This document shows, piece after piece, positions 14,385 to 14,952 of a stretch of 14,952 nt of DNA; the first letter of the stretch is position 1, and each line of letters begins with the position of its first letter. The translations under genes were made by a program, and so were the position numbers. This DNA is from DASZTU01 sp035493835. Its GTDB lineage: Bacteria > Pseudomonadota > Alphaproteobacteria > Rhizobiales > Devosiaceae. The stretch spans positions 1 through 14,952 of the forward strand of contig DATJHO010000039.1 in the NCBI GenBank assembly GCA_035493835.1, read 5' to 3'. The notes under the pieces were generated by a model that was given only the letters and a program-made list of their open reading frames with translations, did no database searches and had not been told where the DNA came from.

Positions 14385-14533
14385 GGCGGCGAACCGTTTC
14401 CAGCGTAAATAGGTAATATCGGTCGCGCTTGCCATAGGGCGTGTGCGGAAGAAGCGCTGACGGGCGCATCAGACCCGGCGGAATGCATACAACGTGCTCG
14501 ACACAGCCGAGCCCGCGATGAGCATCAGGATGG

Positions 14534-14553
14534 ACCCCGGCTTCCGCCGGGGT
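14534..14553. repeat. Small perfect palindrome
   Basis: ACCCCGGC and GCCGGGGT enclose TTCC. The flanks (GG before, GGAC after) resemble widespread GACCCCGG..CCGGGGT intergenic repeats of alphaproteobacteria. Confidence 0.7.
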
Positions 14554-14676
14554 GGACGTGGTGGCTGGGGGAGTGTCGCGCCCCCATTCGCTCCGCATCT
14601 TCCCTCGCCCCTCGTGGGAAAGGGTGTCGGCAGGCGGGTGAGGGGGCCTTGGGGGAGCTTAGCACGCGTCCCGCCC

Positions 14677-14721
14677 CCTCATCCGGCGCTACGCGCCACC
14701 TTCTCCCGCGAGGGGAGAAGG
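14677..14721. repeat. Palindromic repeat with two hairpins
   Basis: GGCGC-TAC-GCGCC (14685-14697) is followed at once by CCTTCTCCC (14699-14707) pairing with GGGAGAAGG (14713-14721). It starts CCCTCATCC. This composite is a familiar type of interspersed element in proteobacteria. Confidence 0.75.
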
Positions 14722-14746
14722 AAGAGGGGCGAGGAGGGCGGTAGAC

Positions 14747-14776
14747 AAAAAAGGCCCGGGTCAAAAACCCCGGGCC
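14747..14776 (-). terminator. Intrinsic terminator of dnaK
   Basis: On the minus strand GGCCCGGG and CCCGGGCC form a perfect 8 bp stem with an 8-base loop, followed at once by six T residues. It lies about 64 bp after the dnaK stop codon and would separate dnaK from dnaJ transcription. Confidence 0.92.
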
Positions 14777-14780
14777 TCCG

Positions 14781-14796
14781 TGATTCACGTGAAACG
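14781..14796. other. parS: parS-like ParB-binding site
   Basis: TGATTCACGTGAAACG matches the universal chromosomal parS TGTTTCACGTGAAACA at 14 of 16 positions. The palindromic core TTCACGTGAA is perfect and the right half-site GTGAAAC is complete. It is placed between the dnaK stop codon and the dnaK terminator. By simple base-equal odds, two or fewer mismatches would be expected about 0.004 times in 15 kb. Confidence 0.6.
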
Positions 14797-14840
14797 CTGC
14801 AACAGACCCAGCCCAAAAGCCGGTCCAGCCGAATGGCTGG

Positions 14841-14952
14841 TCAGGCGGATTTCTTGTCGTCGTCGACTTCTTCGAAATCGGCGTCGACCACGTCGTCATC
14901 GGCTGCCTTGGCGTCACCAGCGGCCTTGGCCTCGGCTTCGGCCTGGCTGGCC
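14841..14952 (-). CDS. dnaK: Chaperone protein DnaK (Hsp70), C-terminal end only
   Basis: Only the last 36 codons are present; the gene continues past the right edge. The visible residues are an Ala/Glu/Lys-rich linker followed by VVDADFEEVDDDKK and a final SA. This is the acidic tail typical of alphaproteobacterial DnaK (conserved VVDADFEEV). DnaK is the ATP-dependent Hsp70 chaperone. The gene is followed by a parS-like site, a strong terminator and then dnaJ on the same strand, which is the expected neighbour. Confidence 0.95.
   Translation of the reverse strand, partial: ASQAEAEAKAAGDAKAADDDVVDADFEEVDDDKKSA

Larger units (their letters stand above)
14291..14840. other. 550 bp dnaK-dnaJ intergenic region without a credible gene
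   Basis: Short open frames exist but mostly translate repeats and have no family-like features. From the dnaK side it contains a parS-like site, the dnaK terminator, a palindromic cluster (14677-14721), a further palindrome (14534-14553), a repeat-free stretch of about 130 bp (14390-14520) with no recognised RNA, and the candidate dnaJ promoter. Confidence 0.8.

Noticed and set aside
14227..14598. Minus-strand 123-codon frame in the dnaK-dnaJ gap
   Set aside because: Its start lies in a repeat and it overlaps the dnaJ start out of frame; no recognisable protein features.

Overview
The window is high-GC DNA from an alphaproteobacterium, most likely a member of the Hyphomicrobiales (Rhizobiales). 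The evidence is the conserved minus-strand order tsaB-rimI-plsC-miaB-phoH-ybeY-corC-lnt-metK-trmB, the sequence of the proteins, and short palindromic intergenic repeats of types common in this class. A Devosia-like lineage is possible, but I cannot prove the genus from this sequence. No plasmid, phage, transposase or CRISPR signal is visible.

Layout. Positions 1-362 (minus) hold the N-terminus of a ComM/YifB-type AAA+ protein. Divergent from it are a GH25 lysozyme-like lipoprotein (538-1395, plus) and a tiny lysine-rich protein with a very strong ribosome-binding site (1491-1610, plus), closed by a clear intrinsic terminator. From 1692 to the right edge every gene is on the minus strand. Read in the direction of transcription these are dnaK (3' end only), dnaJ, tsaB, rimI, plsC, miaB, phoH/ybeZ, ybeY, corC/tlyC, lnt, metK, trmB and marC.

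How the genes fit together. dnaK/dnaJ form the Hsp70 machine. tsaB and rimI (tRNA t6A synthesis and ribosomal protein acetylation) are coupled by a TAGTG overlap. miaB and trmB modify tRNA, and phoH/ybeY act in ribosome and RNA maturation. plsC, lnt and corC serve the envelope (phospholipid synthesis, lipoprotein N-acylation, CBS-domain corC family). metK supplies the S-adenosylmethionine used by MiaB and TrmB. The block is therefore mostly translation quality control plus envelope biogenesis.

Points of note. A 14/16 match to the universal parS (ParB-binding) sequence lies just beyond the dnaK stop codon and terminator. The dnaK-dnaJ gap is unusually long (550 bp) and full of repeats. Several families of palindromic repeats fill nearly all the larger intergenic gaps, including pairs on both sides of trmB and a compound three-hairpin element between lnt and metK. 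An unusual number of conserved genes (metK, dnaJ, phoH, probably ybeY) appear to start at TTG. The metK leader has a sequence that partly resembles a SAM/SAH-type riboswitch with the Shine-Dalgarno inside it. Compared with the usual rhizobial order as I recall it, the fur/mur gene, the small HTH gene before metK and the rimP-nusA genes after trmB are absent.
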